From Punica granatum (lineage: Eukaryota; Streptophyta; Magnoliopsida; Myrtales; Lythraceae): a stretch of 64,000 nucleotides of DNA. The stretch lies in NCBI RefSeq assembly GCF_007655135.1, contig NC_045127.1, positions 9,681,001 through 9,745,000 on the forward strand, in the 5' to 3' direction. Below are positions 22,001 to 35,297 of the stretch, piece after piece (the stretch's first letter is position 1; each line of letters opens with the position of its first letter). The notes beneath the pieces are model-generated. The model did no database searches. It worked only from the letters and a program-made list of their open reading frames with translations, and had not been told where the DNA came from. The position numbers and the translations under genes are program-made.

Positions 22001-25000
22001 GTAAAGAAGATTAGGTTTCTGCAAGGAAAGAAAAAGTCAGTTCACTAGAAATGGAAAACCACCAACATAATTCAGTCAATGGATTAAGCCACCATTGATA
22101 TAGTTGCCAAAATGAACTGCCTCGTGTACAGTCACCAGTTGTTATTTAAAAGGAACCAACCTTTGTACACAATGCAAAAAATAAAGAAATGAGTCTTTGA
22201 GCTTCAAGAAATGAAACAGAAGAGCTTTGGCCCAGAGCTTGAGTGCTCCTTGCAGATTCAGTATCAGAGGTTACAGTCTCAGAAACTTCAGAACCACTAA
22301 AAGTAGTCTTATCACTGCCAATCTGAGAAAAGGAAAGAATGAAATTCAGTAAAAACTACATGACAAGAAACATTAAACAAACATGGGCTGGTTTGTTGCT
22401 TCTCTTGCAATGTTACATGCATATCTCAGTAAATAGTAATGTACTAGAAAAGGAAAGTAATTTTTGGAAGAGTGAGCTTTTTCTATTTATTTGAAAAAGT
22501 TCTGGAGTAAACAATTTACGGAGTTATATAATATTTTGCCTTCTCAAATCATTGTATGGTAGATGCTGCTGCAGAGATTTTTCTTCAATGGGATAGGGAA
22601 GCTTGATTGAACCTACAAGATCTAAGTTGTCTCAAGTACTTTGCTAAAAAAACAAATCGAGCTAGGGCATTATGCTTCTCAAAAATTGCCAGAAAATTCC
22701 CAAGTTTCCGAATTAGGACACCTTAAGTCTAATAGAATTCTAGGCCTAGTCTATTCAGATGGATCTAAATAATAGAACTGGACCATGGAATTTTGCAACT
22801 GGTTAATCTGATATAGGATGGTAAAACTAATAAGAAGATATCTGTATCTCCATTCCAGTATGTACAAAAATAATAAACACTCCCCAAAACTACTAGTCAA
22901 TAATATGACCATCTAAAATAATTGCCGGCATATAAATAGCTAGAATATAAAGCTCGCGTTACCTCCCCTTCAGCTTGTTCATTCTGTCCAGGTTGTGAAA
23001 CATTCTGCTCCGCACCCGAAACATTCTGATTGATAGCTGACAAAAACATATTCCTCGCAAACTGCTCTATAATGTCTGATACGTAGCTCAGCTGGTAGAG
23101 CTTGTTAGCCACCTGTCGAGAAATTAAACATTAGCTTTCATTCCAACTCCCAGGCAGAAAGTTGAGAATTTTAGTGCAAAAAACTTATCGTAAGTCAATA
23201 GGCCACATAAGTTTCCGTACCAATCGAATAGCTTTAGCTCGGATTTCCTCTTGTCGGTGTATAGCACACTGTCAATCAAAGGCAGGAGTATCTTGAGTGG
23301 AAAAGAATTCTTAACCAAAAAATATATAATGAACAAAAAAGAATATCATCAGCACTTGTTTGTTTCTTTAAGTCCCTCCATTACTGTAAAAAGAAGAAAA
23401 CAATCACAAAGTAGGCAAAGATAGACATCTTCAATTTATGCCTTCCCACATACTCAAAGCCACAAAAAGAGACTCCAAATGCTCCACTTACCTGCAAAGC
23501 TATATCCAAGCACGATTGGCGATAATGTGGACGCCCCAAAATCAAGCTCCATACAGAACCAAGACCCTGAGTGACCCGATCGGCATCCCGCAGACTTTTT
23601 CCCCGATCATCAGAAACATCAGAGAAGCAGATATCATCTAATAACTTCAACAAAGAACTAGGCAACAATGGAGCTTCCCCAAGAAGCCGGCTGAATGACT
23701 TGTCCGAGGGTGGAAAATGATCGAGCAAAGATTTGGCCTTCAAGGAAAATTAAACCACAAAACAATTCATATAAAGTTCACCACAGACGTAAAGAAATAT
23801 GAGAGATCAGTTCACAGAGTTGACAAACTCTTACCACTGCCAAGAGGAACTTTTCATATATAACTTCAGCAGAGTTTGGGACATCACTGGAGGCGGCTAG
23901 GAAATGGAGATGGTACAGGATATGCAAAACAAGCTCGTGCCCCTGAAACATGAAGTGATACGATGATTAATTAATAATGTTATTACAGAAAGGATGACTC
24001 AATCCATTAAGTGTGTAATCTAGTATGTGTTGTGCCAAAGTGCACCTCTAGGGGATTACTATGTGCTTTTTAAACAAGTACGTGCAATACATAATTCATA
24101 TGAGGAGCTGACCTGATTAGATACACCTTTTTCTCGGCCAATCTTATACCCTTTCAATTTGATTCTGAAACATATTTCCTACAACTATACTATCTAAACT
24201 GCAAGTCGACTTTCGCGAGCACATTTCTGACCTAAAAGTTTTTTGACAGACATGTCTTGCCCATAGGAAGATAGAACAGTAAACAAGGAAATGTGTTTTG
24301 ATGAGAATCCAGGGCAATTTTTGTGTTTTTTGATGAGCCAGAAGGCCGAAACGCAATCCAGACAAATTCAGTTTTTGCTATTAGTTTAGGTTTAACAAAA
24401 GATAAATTACTTAATTTGAAGGCCGAATTATAAGAAACTTTTTGCCACTAAGGCTATGATTCTTCTCCTTTTAAATACATCATCCTCCCATATATCATAT
24501 TTCAAACTTACTATAACTGAGCCTACCAATCAAAGAGGAATAATAGATAAATGAAATAAGTGATGAATCCTCAGATTTTAAGCAGCAAGTACCTTCTGTA
24601 ATTGGTAATCTTCCAGGATATGTCTTTGCAGCACCACTACTAGATCATCATCAGCATCAATCTAAAACAAGACACAAGACATGAATCATGGAACAACTCA
24701 TATATAGACCTTCAATAGACGAGCCTTCTCAGTACAATCACCGACAGAGGCACTTCACCACTAGAATCTGCAACTTGCACTGTTGCTTGGCAGATGCAAA
24801 TGTTGAAAACACAAGGATCACCAACATCATCTAAGAAGAGCTTTCTATGCACATGGTACTTATATCAAGTGACATCTCACTTGCATGAACTCACTATCAA
24901 GTGCCTAAAACTGAGCATCAGAGCCATTTTACTAACAAATTCATCGCTGAAAATTACTATCCCTAAACTTCACATTTCATTTTAGTCTTAGCTGCTTATT

Positions 25001-28000
25001 AATGAAGAGATTGAGAAAGTAGTGCATCTCAAAGAAGACAGAACCACAGCCTGTTTATTCACGAAAACCTATGCAGCTACCGCAATATAATTTGGAATAC
25101 CTAAAGAAATATCTAAAGCCAGAATAAACGGGACTAAAGGAATACAGAGAAGCACGTTAATACCAATCTGCTTGAACAAATAAAAGTTTGGTTTTCCATA
25201 TTCCAAGCAGAAGAAGATAACAAGTCCCATAAGTAATGAGAAAAGTACAAGGAAGAAAAGAAAGCAGCCACAACTTTTGTAAAGGGAATATGCACAACAA
25301 ACTATCAGCTTATTTAAAGCAACTGAATTTATTATTACCAAATTTTCTTAATTATTCTTACTGATATAAAATCTTTCTAATCAGTGTGTTAACATAATCA
25401 AAGCATCACTTAAAAACATGCATGTAAGTTTAGCAAAATACTCCAAGGACATAAATCAATCCACTCAAAAGACTTTCACAACAACAAACTCATTATAGGA
25501 AGTTGCAATAACCACCTACAGAGTAGTTCAGCCTCAAGAAACTGAAATTCCTATAAAATGTTAGAGATACCTGAGCAACCAACCGAGCAATTAATGATAT
25601 CCTCATGTCTTCACATTCTTTTCCAGTAAGGTGCTTGTACGATTCTATTATCCGCCTTACTGACAACTTTTGCACATTAATTTCCTGTTCTCTGATAAGT
25701 TCAACATATGGAGGAACAGTAGGTAGTTCCTGTACCGTATCTTCCAACACAGAAGGGCTTTCAGCTGGAGAATGTTGCTCCATTTCTTCAATATCTGTCA
25801 TCTCAGACTCATGCGGCTCCATAACCTCTGCCTTAGCTGCAACTGAATCATTTTCATCCATTTGTCTTGGAGAAAAGGGAGAATCTGATGAAAATTTGAC
25901 CTCAATAGTTTGGGCTTTATCCTTAGCATCATCAGGAACCTCGACTTCAGGAGTTTGCTTGATAGTTTCGGAATTTGAAGCATATTCAAACGTGTCTTCA
26001 TCAGTCTTGATTTTTGGGATGGACGGCATTATAGGAGTTTTACCACTGATTGCAACAGCTGATGGAGGAGGCTTACTCACACTAGAACTCTCCCAGTCTG
26101 ATTTTGTAGCAACAGACTCATCCATATTTGGTGTAGAAGGAAGTTCAGCTGGCAATGCTAGTCGTGGATCATGGCGACGTGGATCCTGAAGAAAATAGTA
26201 GGAAAGATAAGTTCAACATACAACCATACTCCCAAGATCTTTGCCTCTGACACCAAAGCAGAGAGATGAGGACTGGACGTTTTCTTCTCTTCCCTGGTAA
26301 GAGACTCCATGTGTAGTTCATTCTAGCCCAACAGACATCCTACTTGCCCATGGAATCAGGTAAGGCCAGGCCCTCGCACTAAGCCCATTTGGGCGAACAT
26401 ATCATGTTAAAAGAGCGAGTTGAGCCTCTCCTCTCTGCTCCTTACCACTTCAGACAATGACTCTATCCATAATATAGAAATTATATTATTGTTGTGCTTC
26501 AGGCTAGTTTGCTGAGAGAACCAGCTGGCTCAGACTGGTTTTTATAAATTACAAATTAGATTGATCATATTGCTAGTCAGACATTCGTACTAATGGACAA
26601 AGGAAAACAAACGGAGAACAAGAGGGAGACAACACAGATGAAAAAAGGTGGGCTTACCCTCCGTGGATCACGCCTAGACTCTGCTGGTGAATTACTAACA
26701 GCAGTAGTTGCATCAGAATACAGAGAACTTGTTGCAGGTGCATAAGGATGCGGCACTTGTCCAGTGGAAACTTGAATTCCATGCAGTGCAGAAATTTGGG
26801 ATGGAAGACTTAGAGATCCAACCTGTGGGGTTGCTTGCGAGGTCCCAAGCCTTGTTAATGGTGGAGAGACTTTGGGCAGGTGCTTCATATTCGTTATTAC
26901 AATATCTGCCAACATATCAGGATGCATTTTTGTAATGAGAATTTCAAGTGACTCAGCACCTCTTTCCCCTTCAGCCAGCAAAGCACCAATCATAGCAATC
27001 ATTTGTTCAGCCGGCGTCAACTCGTCACCATCAAATGCTGGAACATTAGGGGAGTCCTCATTCGCAGAGAGAGAACCATTCATTAAATCAGTGGTTTGAA
27101 CAGGCAAAACAGGATTGGCATTGGAAACCATAGCGAGTTCGCTTAGAATGCATTTCATGATTATTATAGGAAAAATCGTCTTCCTCCTGATGGAGAGACC
27201 TTTTCTTCATTATATCCCCAGGAAAGGGCGTCTGGATGGTTAGGTGATCATCCTGACGGTTATGGAAAGTTGTTAGAGAAATCCAACAAAAAGCTGATTG
27301 TGTTTATTAAGCTTATAGCCTATAATAATAATGGAATTCATCAATTGGTCTATCAAACCTTAGTTATACGGAAATCACGAGAAGCTCGCTCAGCACTTCT
27401 TAGGAGCTTATCAACTTGTCTAATGGCTTGTTCAGCAGCATCTCCAGCATTCATTGCTCGTAGAGCCCTAAGTAATCTCTCCCTTGACTGAAAGCGAAAT
27501 GAAACCAAACGAATGAATCATGAGCCAGAATTGGCTGAAAGAGAGTTCCTTTGAATAGATTTTATAGTTTCAACAGACAGGCCAGGAAAAATGCTGAGCG
27601 GCTATTACTAACTGAAAATTTACCCTTGACAACCCCAGGATAAATAGTCAAGAACATGAAGTTTTACTGATAAAAGAAAAACTGCATTCATTTGAACATC
27701 AAAGCAGCACTTTGCAGAGATGCTTGAAGAAACAAACCATTTGAAGTAAAACTGTAACTTATACGAGAGGAGAGTACAATTAGAGCAAGATCCACATATA
27801 TAGATGAACAAATGATTCTGAGTCTCACAATCAAAAACCATTATCCCATTATCATGTTTTTGACTATTAAATATACAGTAAAGAGAACAAAATGTATATC
27901 TCTTAAAACACGGCTAAATAGTAAAAGGACTGTACCTCTACAATTGGAGGATATGTACACCTAAGAAATCCCAAAAAAGCAGTTCTAAAAGAATATTGAA

Positions 28001-31000
28001 CGCTGGGAGCATGAAAACCCTTCGCCGTCTGAAAGTTGAGATTAAAGTCGAGCAATACTGAGAAGATTGTGCTGAAGTACTGTGGCCTCTTTCTAGCAAT
28101 AGCTGCAAGACTGTCAAAGAGAAAATTTCAAAAGCATTAGGAGTACAATAAAGGACAGGATGCAAATTTAACCCCCTGCATCGCAAAAAAGGATGTAGGT
28201 GCCAACTGAAAATATGGTTCATTAAAGTAAGAAGAACCATAGATATGATTATGTGCAACATATTGTAAGAAAACCACTATCAAAGGTTACTCTTCCCAAA
28301 AATGCGCATTGTCAAAAGGGGGAAGAAATGGAAGAGTCGTGACGAGAACATCAGAATCATGAATCTTAACCGATAGACATGCCTGATCCCATCCTATGTT
28401 GAGGATGTTGCAGAAGCATTGGAACAAAGCCATTAAGTCCTAGAGGACAGGGGTAGTCATGAATGCAATGAAAGAGATGTTCCGGCGCATAGTTATGTTG
28501 CGCATTCTCTACACTCCCTTTTAAATGACTGGTAAGATGCATCCAGCGGCATACTAAATCCATTTTATCTCCGTTACATTAACGATAACTACCAGCCAAC
28601 TCATAGCTCCTAATGACATGCCTGACTGTGTCTTAGGAGGCTCCATAGTCCATTCCATCTGACAGAGACTCAGCTAGATTGACTTCCAATTAGACAAACA
28701 CAGAACCAACTCAGGACTGCCATGAAGCATATGCCTGAGGAAACTAACAGAGCCGGACATCAAATTCCTACGTTGCAAGAGCAGTCTATAACAACATTGA
28801 CTAGTCATAGTTTAACTTTTCAGACAGAACCCCACGTAAGAAGGTTCAACATTATCGTTTACTGATCCAATAAGACTTTGGAGGATGCATCTGCAAATTC
28901 AGCTCCCTCAATATTTCACCAGTATTGTGAATGACAAATTATGAACCATCACCATAAGGTATCAAAAAAAATCCAAATATGCAATTCAGAATCCATAATA
29001 CAATTAGAGTAGTGAAGCAAGTAGTGCAGATACTCAAAGAGAACCCCAGGTACTGTAACTTTAAAAATATTTCGTTATCGTGATAATGGAGCAAAGACTC
29101 CTATTTGTTTCTTAGGCTTTTAGAAACAATGCACACCATATCTTGCGATTTTAGCAACAGCAACTTAACAAACCACATCCTTCAACTTCTTTTATCAACA
29201 TCATGAACAGAATGCAGATCACGCACTTAGAATTTATTTACCCCCGCACAAAACAGGGGTTTCAAACTACAGCAAGTCATTTTTGTTTTGCTTTGAGAAC
29301 AATTTACAAAATACTTATAAAAAGTAAAAGTAATTTACAAAATCGATAGCACAAGTTTGCCAGAACTCTACCAAATCATCTGACTACATGTCCAATTTCG
29401 ACTCACACCAAAAAAATACACTGCGTAGTTGCTCCCTTTGAATGAAATATAAACATTTGACACCAACTGGGAAAATATGCATCTTCTCTAGCAGTTTACG
29501 AATTTTGTTGACGACCAAAATAAGCAGAAGGAAGACATGTAATCTTCGCAAAAGCCGAATTTTCACATGAGCCTTTGCAAATAATGGATAATTACAGGGC
29601 ATATTGAAGACAACTGCATTCCGTATGTCAGTCCGCTAAACATCTCATGCACAAGTGTGTTTTGCACAACCTTGGAATAAACTTTGCTATGGTAAGCTGC
29701 AGATATTGCGTGTTTAGACAATATACTATGCGCTTTTAAATTACATTTCCCATGGGACTTTTATCCCAACAAACTGAAGAAAACAGAAAGGTACATAGTT
29801 TGGTTATTAAAAAGTCAGATTTCAAACTAAACTACCAAAACTTTGATTTTTTTTTTTAATTAAAAAAATGATCAAGATAGAAGTAGAAAGGATATCGGCC
29901 TCAGCTTCACCCTTAGCTCCCTTATCAGATGGCAAAATCAACCAGTGAGCTCTCTTACTACTTTTGCCCAAAGATCAGAATTCTGCTGGGTGCAAATTTT
30001 ATCAAAGTAACTGAAATTAAACATTGAACAGAACGTGATGTTCCAAAAACACACTTAATACATATCATGCAGAAGCACAACTCGATAGGAATGAGGAGGC
30101 AGATGGCAATTTAGACGTTTCTGTGGAAATTGACTCATATAAACCGACCATTTTCATGTTTCTCTTGGCTTTGAAAGGCAAACAAATCTAAACAAAAGAT
30201 TTGTAGATTTGATGGCAACCAGAGAGGGAAAAAGTGAGCCCAGTATGAAAGAGAAGAAATTCCTGTATAAAGTACTCTCAATCATTATGGTATAAAATGT
30301 GTATAATCTGTTATCAAGGATTTATATACATAACCAGCTGCAGGCAAATGCAGCAGATATAAATGAAAGAATGTTATATTTTATGGCCTAGCTGACAGTT
30401 TACAAGGCATAATTGCTTCCTTTAACTGCAAAGTTTCTATCAGCTTAAGTAGTCCAGTATCACATTGTCTAGCTCAGGTACTCCAAGTTTCAGAACCAGC
30501 GAAGGCAGCAGTACTTGAAGCCATCAACTCCTTAAAGGATAGCTCGACAGCACACTGCAATAATATCAGGCAAATGCAGAAGGCGTTGTACTACCTGTTC
30601 CAAGCCTCAGTTATCCCTCCAAATTAAGTGTGTAAAACAGCAGGCAAACTTCATTTTATCTCTAAATTAACATTTTAAGGCCTTTGTAATCTGAAGCTAT
30701 TTAAAGACATCAGCAGAGCAGAAAGTTGCCGTGCAGTAGAAACTAAAAAGTTAATGCCATGCACGCATCAAAATTATAAGTATATCACTTTCTTTGCAAA
30801 AAATAAAGGAAACCACAACCAAATCACCCAGAATCGCCTTTTATGCTTCAAACTAAAGCTCCCTAGTACATCAGCCAGTAGAGTGAAAACAATAATTCTG
30901 ACAATTTTATCAGCTACCCCTTGTGGCTGGCATTTATGGAGATGCCTCATTGGAATAAAGAAAATGCTGGCCTCAAAAGGAAAAGTTGCCATCCAACAAA

Positions 31001-34000
31001 CAGCACCGAGCTAATAAGTGTAGGAAGCAAAGAACAACTTATACAACTACATCTTCTAAAGGATTGAGACAATTGCTGATCAATCTTGTATACACAATCA
31101 AGACAGATGCATACTACAAAAGAGTCTGAGGATCCCTATGCCGTTTATTGACTATAGCAAGCTCTCAAGCAATCCACCAATTGTCTAAACCCTTGCAAGG
31201 TCAATGTCTAGTAGAAATCTCAAACACTTTCCCAGAACTAATTTCATCAATCATTGAAAACAGAGCGATCTACTTAATTTGCCCAAGTCCAAGTAGTTGA
31301 ACATAACAAATTCAGGTTAGACTACACAGAAATCATCACAATAAATTCAAATCCTAAAATAATGAAAATTGCAACTGCACGCCAATCCAACAAGGACTCT
31401 CCTACAGAAATTAAGATGGCAGACACGGATGAATTTAAAATGTCAGGGCTCCGCGAACAGGAGAAGCTAGTTCAACTATATATGCAACCTAAAAGATCAA
31501 GCATACATGCCAAGACAACAACTCGACACCATGATTTACCAACAAGAAAGAGAATGCAATGAGTGTTTGATTCAACTAAATGAAAGGAAGCCTCAATCCT
31601 TAACTTTGCCATATGTTTAACCAAATAATAGAGTCAGTATTTAATATGTCAGCGAGCCTAATCAAGTCATGAAGGAATGTAAACACACATGCACGGTGGT
31701 GTCATGACTAGTGTATTGTCATACTTGAAGATTAACAAAGCCACGCTAATTAGCAGTATAATTTGGATCATAAACTAACTGTAGTTTGTGAGCTCACCAA
31801 TTGACAATGGTAACTGTCAGACATCCTGGAAGACTACTAGCTGTTTTGAGCAGATCGAATAAAGTTCCAACGATCCTTTTCGCTTCTGCTATGTACACAG
31901 CTGGATCAAGAACAGGGTGGCCTCCAACTAGCCATGAAACATTAAATACGTGTCTGCTCCCTATTACAAATAATGATACACATTGAGTCAGCTCGTCATG
32001 TCACGATAAGAGAAAAATGAACATAAAAGCACAGTCAACCTTGACGAAACACAACTTAAACGTCCTAGCAGAATGTTAACACTCTCATTTTGGAAAAAAA
32101 GAGACAAAAAGTACCTGCGACCACAGGTCTTCCAGAATCATTCTTGTCAGGTGAGAAAAGTGAAACATATGTCTCCAAGAATTTTAACGCCAACAGTCTC
32201 GTACGAACAGGACCTATCTGCAACATCGAGAAACTCCCAAATTAGCACCACAAATTAAATGAAAATGCTAAAAAATAAAACTTGAGCTTTTCACTATTGC
32301 AGCCTGCCTGATAACTGCATTCTTAACTTGATGTGCCCATGCAAGAAAATAGAGCAGTTTGAGTTTTAAAAAGCAGGAACTGTCATTGCACAGAAGATAC
32401 ATAATATCATTTCAGAATCCCATTAATGTCTCTATTTGCACAAAGATCATAATCCTGTGCTCATACCATCATGTTTATTTAAAGAAAGAGTAAGTGCTGT
32501 CTATCTAGAAATAATTAATTAAACTAACTCAGAGCTACAATCAAGATGCCTCTGAAAATTTCAGCAGAAAGGGAAAAACAAGCCTCTGCAAATGGGACAA
32601 AATTTGTCTTCACAATCAGTACAGAGACCGACCTCCACATTGCAAGCAAGCAACTGGTATTGACAAAGATCCTAATCAAAAGCTACAAAATGTCTTGACA
32701 AACTAATTCTCTTGATTGACTCTCCTAAATACATTTATAAGATAATGAGTTGAATGTCCTTTCTAGTGCCCATAATTATCAATTTTAGTTGTATTTGTAG
32801 GCCGTCCACAGACATTACTATTAATATTATTGAGTTTAAAAATTCAAATTTTCAAAATTTGCTTACATGTTGTGGATACAGCTTCCATTTATGAAATATA
32901 AACATCAAAATTCTTACATCAAATATATTTTGGCTATAAGCTCAAATATAATGGTGGAATTTAAAAGTTTCGCTCTTCCCCAAGTCCTCCCCTCTTCTAG
33001 CTTTTCGAGTCGTCGTGGTAATGGAGTGCTCTGATTTTTCCCCATTTTTTTTCTTTTGCTGAGTATATGTAAGCAGAAGCAGTAATTGAATGAAAGACGG
33101 GGAGAAAAACTTGTATACAAGCTGTCAACACAAGTAGGGACACTCCAACTATTCCCAAAGTGCATCAGAGCCCCAAATGACTTCTTTTCGATGTGCACAG
33201 CTCATTTAACCAAATGCCTCAAGAGATATATAGGTGGCTTCTTCTTTTTCCCCAAAGCTAACTCTTGGGCATTGTAGAGCAACCATAATCTTGATACATC
33301 TGTATTATACCTAACCATTTAATCCACTTTCAGAAATCATCCATTTTAGGATTCTAGACAACAATAGCCATAAGGATTGAACATATATCTATACCACACC
33401 AAGTGAAATTGGAAGTAAAGTTCCAAAGCAGCTTGGCTGAAATTCTTTCGGGATTGCATTTTATCAGTCTATCTTTTAGAAAGTGAAATTATCAAGCACC
33501 TTTTACAACAAAGTAACCGTAGACATTTCACTGCATAACTTTTGTACAGCTCCAATGTCTATCCATCTTGCACAATGGTTACAAAACAGAAGATGAGAAA
33601 ACTATCCATGTCCACAATTAGTTAGAATTCGGGCCATCAACAATGAATCTAACTCGGATGTCATGACCAGCTGATGAAATCCACATATACGTTCTCCAAA
33701 TACCTCAATTGCAATGGTATACACATCATCTTTGAACTTAACCATCCACGTCCAAAGATCTTCAAGCCACCTCTCGACTTTTCCTCGGTGATGCATCTAG
33801 TTAAGAACAATGTCCATGAGCATTTGGAATTAGAGGATGAAAGGACATCAGAATTTAATCATTAGCACATGTCACACTACCAGTATGAGATATGAGCAGG
33901 AAAAGGAACTCATGAATACTGATTCAAATAGCATGAAGCCACAGAAATCATGATCAGCTCGACCGTATGCCAGGATGTTTGATAGGCTAAACTAAATTAT

Positions 34001-35297
34001 ATATAATTTAAAAATAAAAATAAAAATAAAGAAAAGGCAATTGTCGCCCAACATGATAAACACACACACGCGTATGCATATGCATGAAATACAGGAGAGC
34101 TAGTTCAGGTTCCTATGATAGAACTCAGATATTTAAACAGACATTATAAGAGCTACAAATATTCTATAGAGAAACACCATGTTTGTGTACAAATTTTGAC
34201 CATATATCTCAAGTAACTTATTAGGAAAATGAGATATAAACAATCACAAGAATATTTATGAACAACCATCTATAGAAATCTATCACGAGCATTGACTGCT
34301 TTTAAAACTCTTCAATGACCTCAATCCAATGCAGTAACCGTAAGAATCCTACATGATATAACAGCTGTTTGACCTGATCATGACATCCTAGAATTGGATA
34401 TTAAGTCCGGGTAAGGGAATTGAGAGACCTGCACTGCCATCTCCTCGAGAATACCACTGAAGAGCTTCGTGCCACTGATGACGGACTGTGCTGCAACATC
34501 TGGATCAGCATCTCTCAATAATGCCAGTAAGACTGGCATCAATACTGCCAAGTATTCCATTGCTTTCGACCCAATCTCTTCCACTATCCTAATAAATACA
34601 AAATATAACATCAGACTGGATTTCAAACCAACATGACTCGGAGCCAACAATAAAAGCACAACTCACACACTTGAACACCACAGCTGTCAGTTTTGGCAGA
34701 TCCAGTATTAGGCACTGTGCTGTTAAGGGATATGTTCATGTCTTATTTATGAATAGTCACAGGGTTCTTTTGCCGGAACGGAGTAGCTTAACACAAAATT
34801 CTTCATTTTTCATTCCCATAACACATCAAATTGATAAAATTTAAGGGGAAAAGAAGAGAAGATGCAGCACATTGGCAGTAAATTTTTTCTTTTTCCTTTC
34901 CCTTTTACTTCTTTCTGCTACTAGAGTTAGCATGTTAAAAATTGAACCCTATGCCATAAGACGAGCTTCCAACACTGACTCGACGCATAATTAGCAGGCA
35001 GCACACACGATTCCGATTCAACCCTTCCAAAAGGTCAAAAATTCAGGACTTTCCCGGACTAAAGAAGAAGAATTTATAGGGTTAGGGGGCACTGACTCGA
35101 CGAGAGACTTCCTGACGAGGCTCTGGGGCGAGGACTGGATGGAGCTCGGCAAGGTAAGGGAAGAGCTCTGATGCGAGGGAAGGGTCCACGGCGAGGAGAA
35201 TGTCCCTGACCTGCTTGAGAGACGAGAGCTTCACCGCCAAGTCGCCGTGGTTGTTTGCGGCGGCTAGGAGTGATAGGGCTTGGTCCCGGGAGGCCAT
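19060..35297 (-). CDS. Symplekin-like scaffold of the mRNA 3'-end processing complex
   Basis: A 27-exon model fits: 35297-35097, 34588-34429, 33796-33704, 32217-32115, 31960-31798, 28110-27936, 27487-27359, 27252-26658, 26185-25571, 24661-24593, 23942-23835, 23737-23492, 23268-23221, 23112-22963, 22322-22161, 22018-21956, 21683-21573, 21476-21392, 21268-21221, 20765-20690, 20551-20456, 20299-20219, 20079-20008, 19831-19787, 19669-19586, 19475-19372, 19174-19060. Every junction has GT-AG except one GC-AG. Allowing four single-base insertions, the total is 3993 nt (1330 aa). The N-terminal HEAT-type symplekin/Pta1 domain lies at about residues 67-300 (IVEEIGSKAMEYL), an acidic Ser/Pro-rich linker at about 340-690, and the C-terminal symplekin domain at about 1060-1260 (LTPAEVLVAIHNIVPEKDG). 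Symplekin scaffolds cleavage and polyadenylation factors in the nucleus. The frameshifts are at about 35141, 27126, 21416 and 20762. Confidence 0.9.
20766..20791 (+). repeat. Poly(A)/poly(T) tract at a symplekin splice acceptor
   Basis: A run of A on the plus strand (T on the coding strand) forms the pyrimidine tract directly before the acceptor of exon 20. The same exon then starts with a five-base T run that contains one of the apparent insertions. Confidence 0.8.
27937..31797 (-). other. Exon 6 and the large symplekin intron 5
   Basis: The 3.7-kb intron (28111-31797) between exons 5 and 6 is the largest of the gene. The flanking exons join to read VNCLAAIARKRP, continuous with the family, so no coding exon appears to be missing. 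No transposon termini or RNA gene were recognised in it. Confidence 0.6.

Noticed and set aside
23080..23105. tRNA-like A-box word TAGCTCAGCTGGTAGAGC on the plus strand
   Set aside because: It lies inside symplekin exon 14, where the minus strand codes ANKLYQLSYVSD. No anticodon arm or B box (GGTTCGA...) follows, so it is a coincidence.
25605..26189. 194-codon plus-strand ORF
   Set aside because: It is antisense to the large symplekin exon 9, whose own frame matches the exon structure and splice sites.
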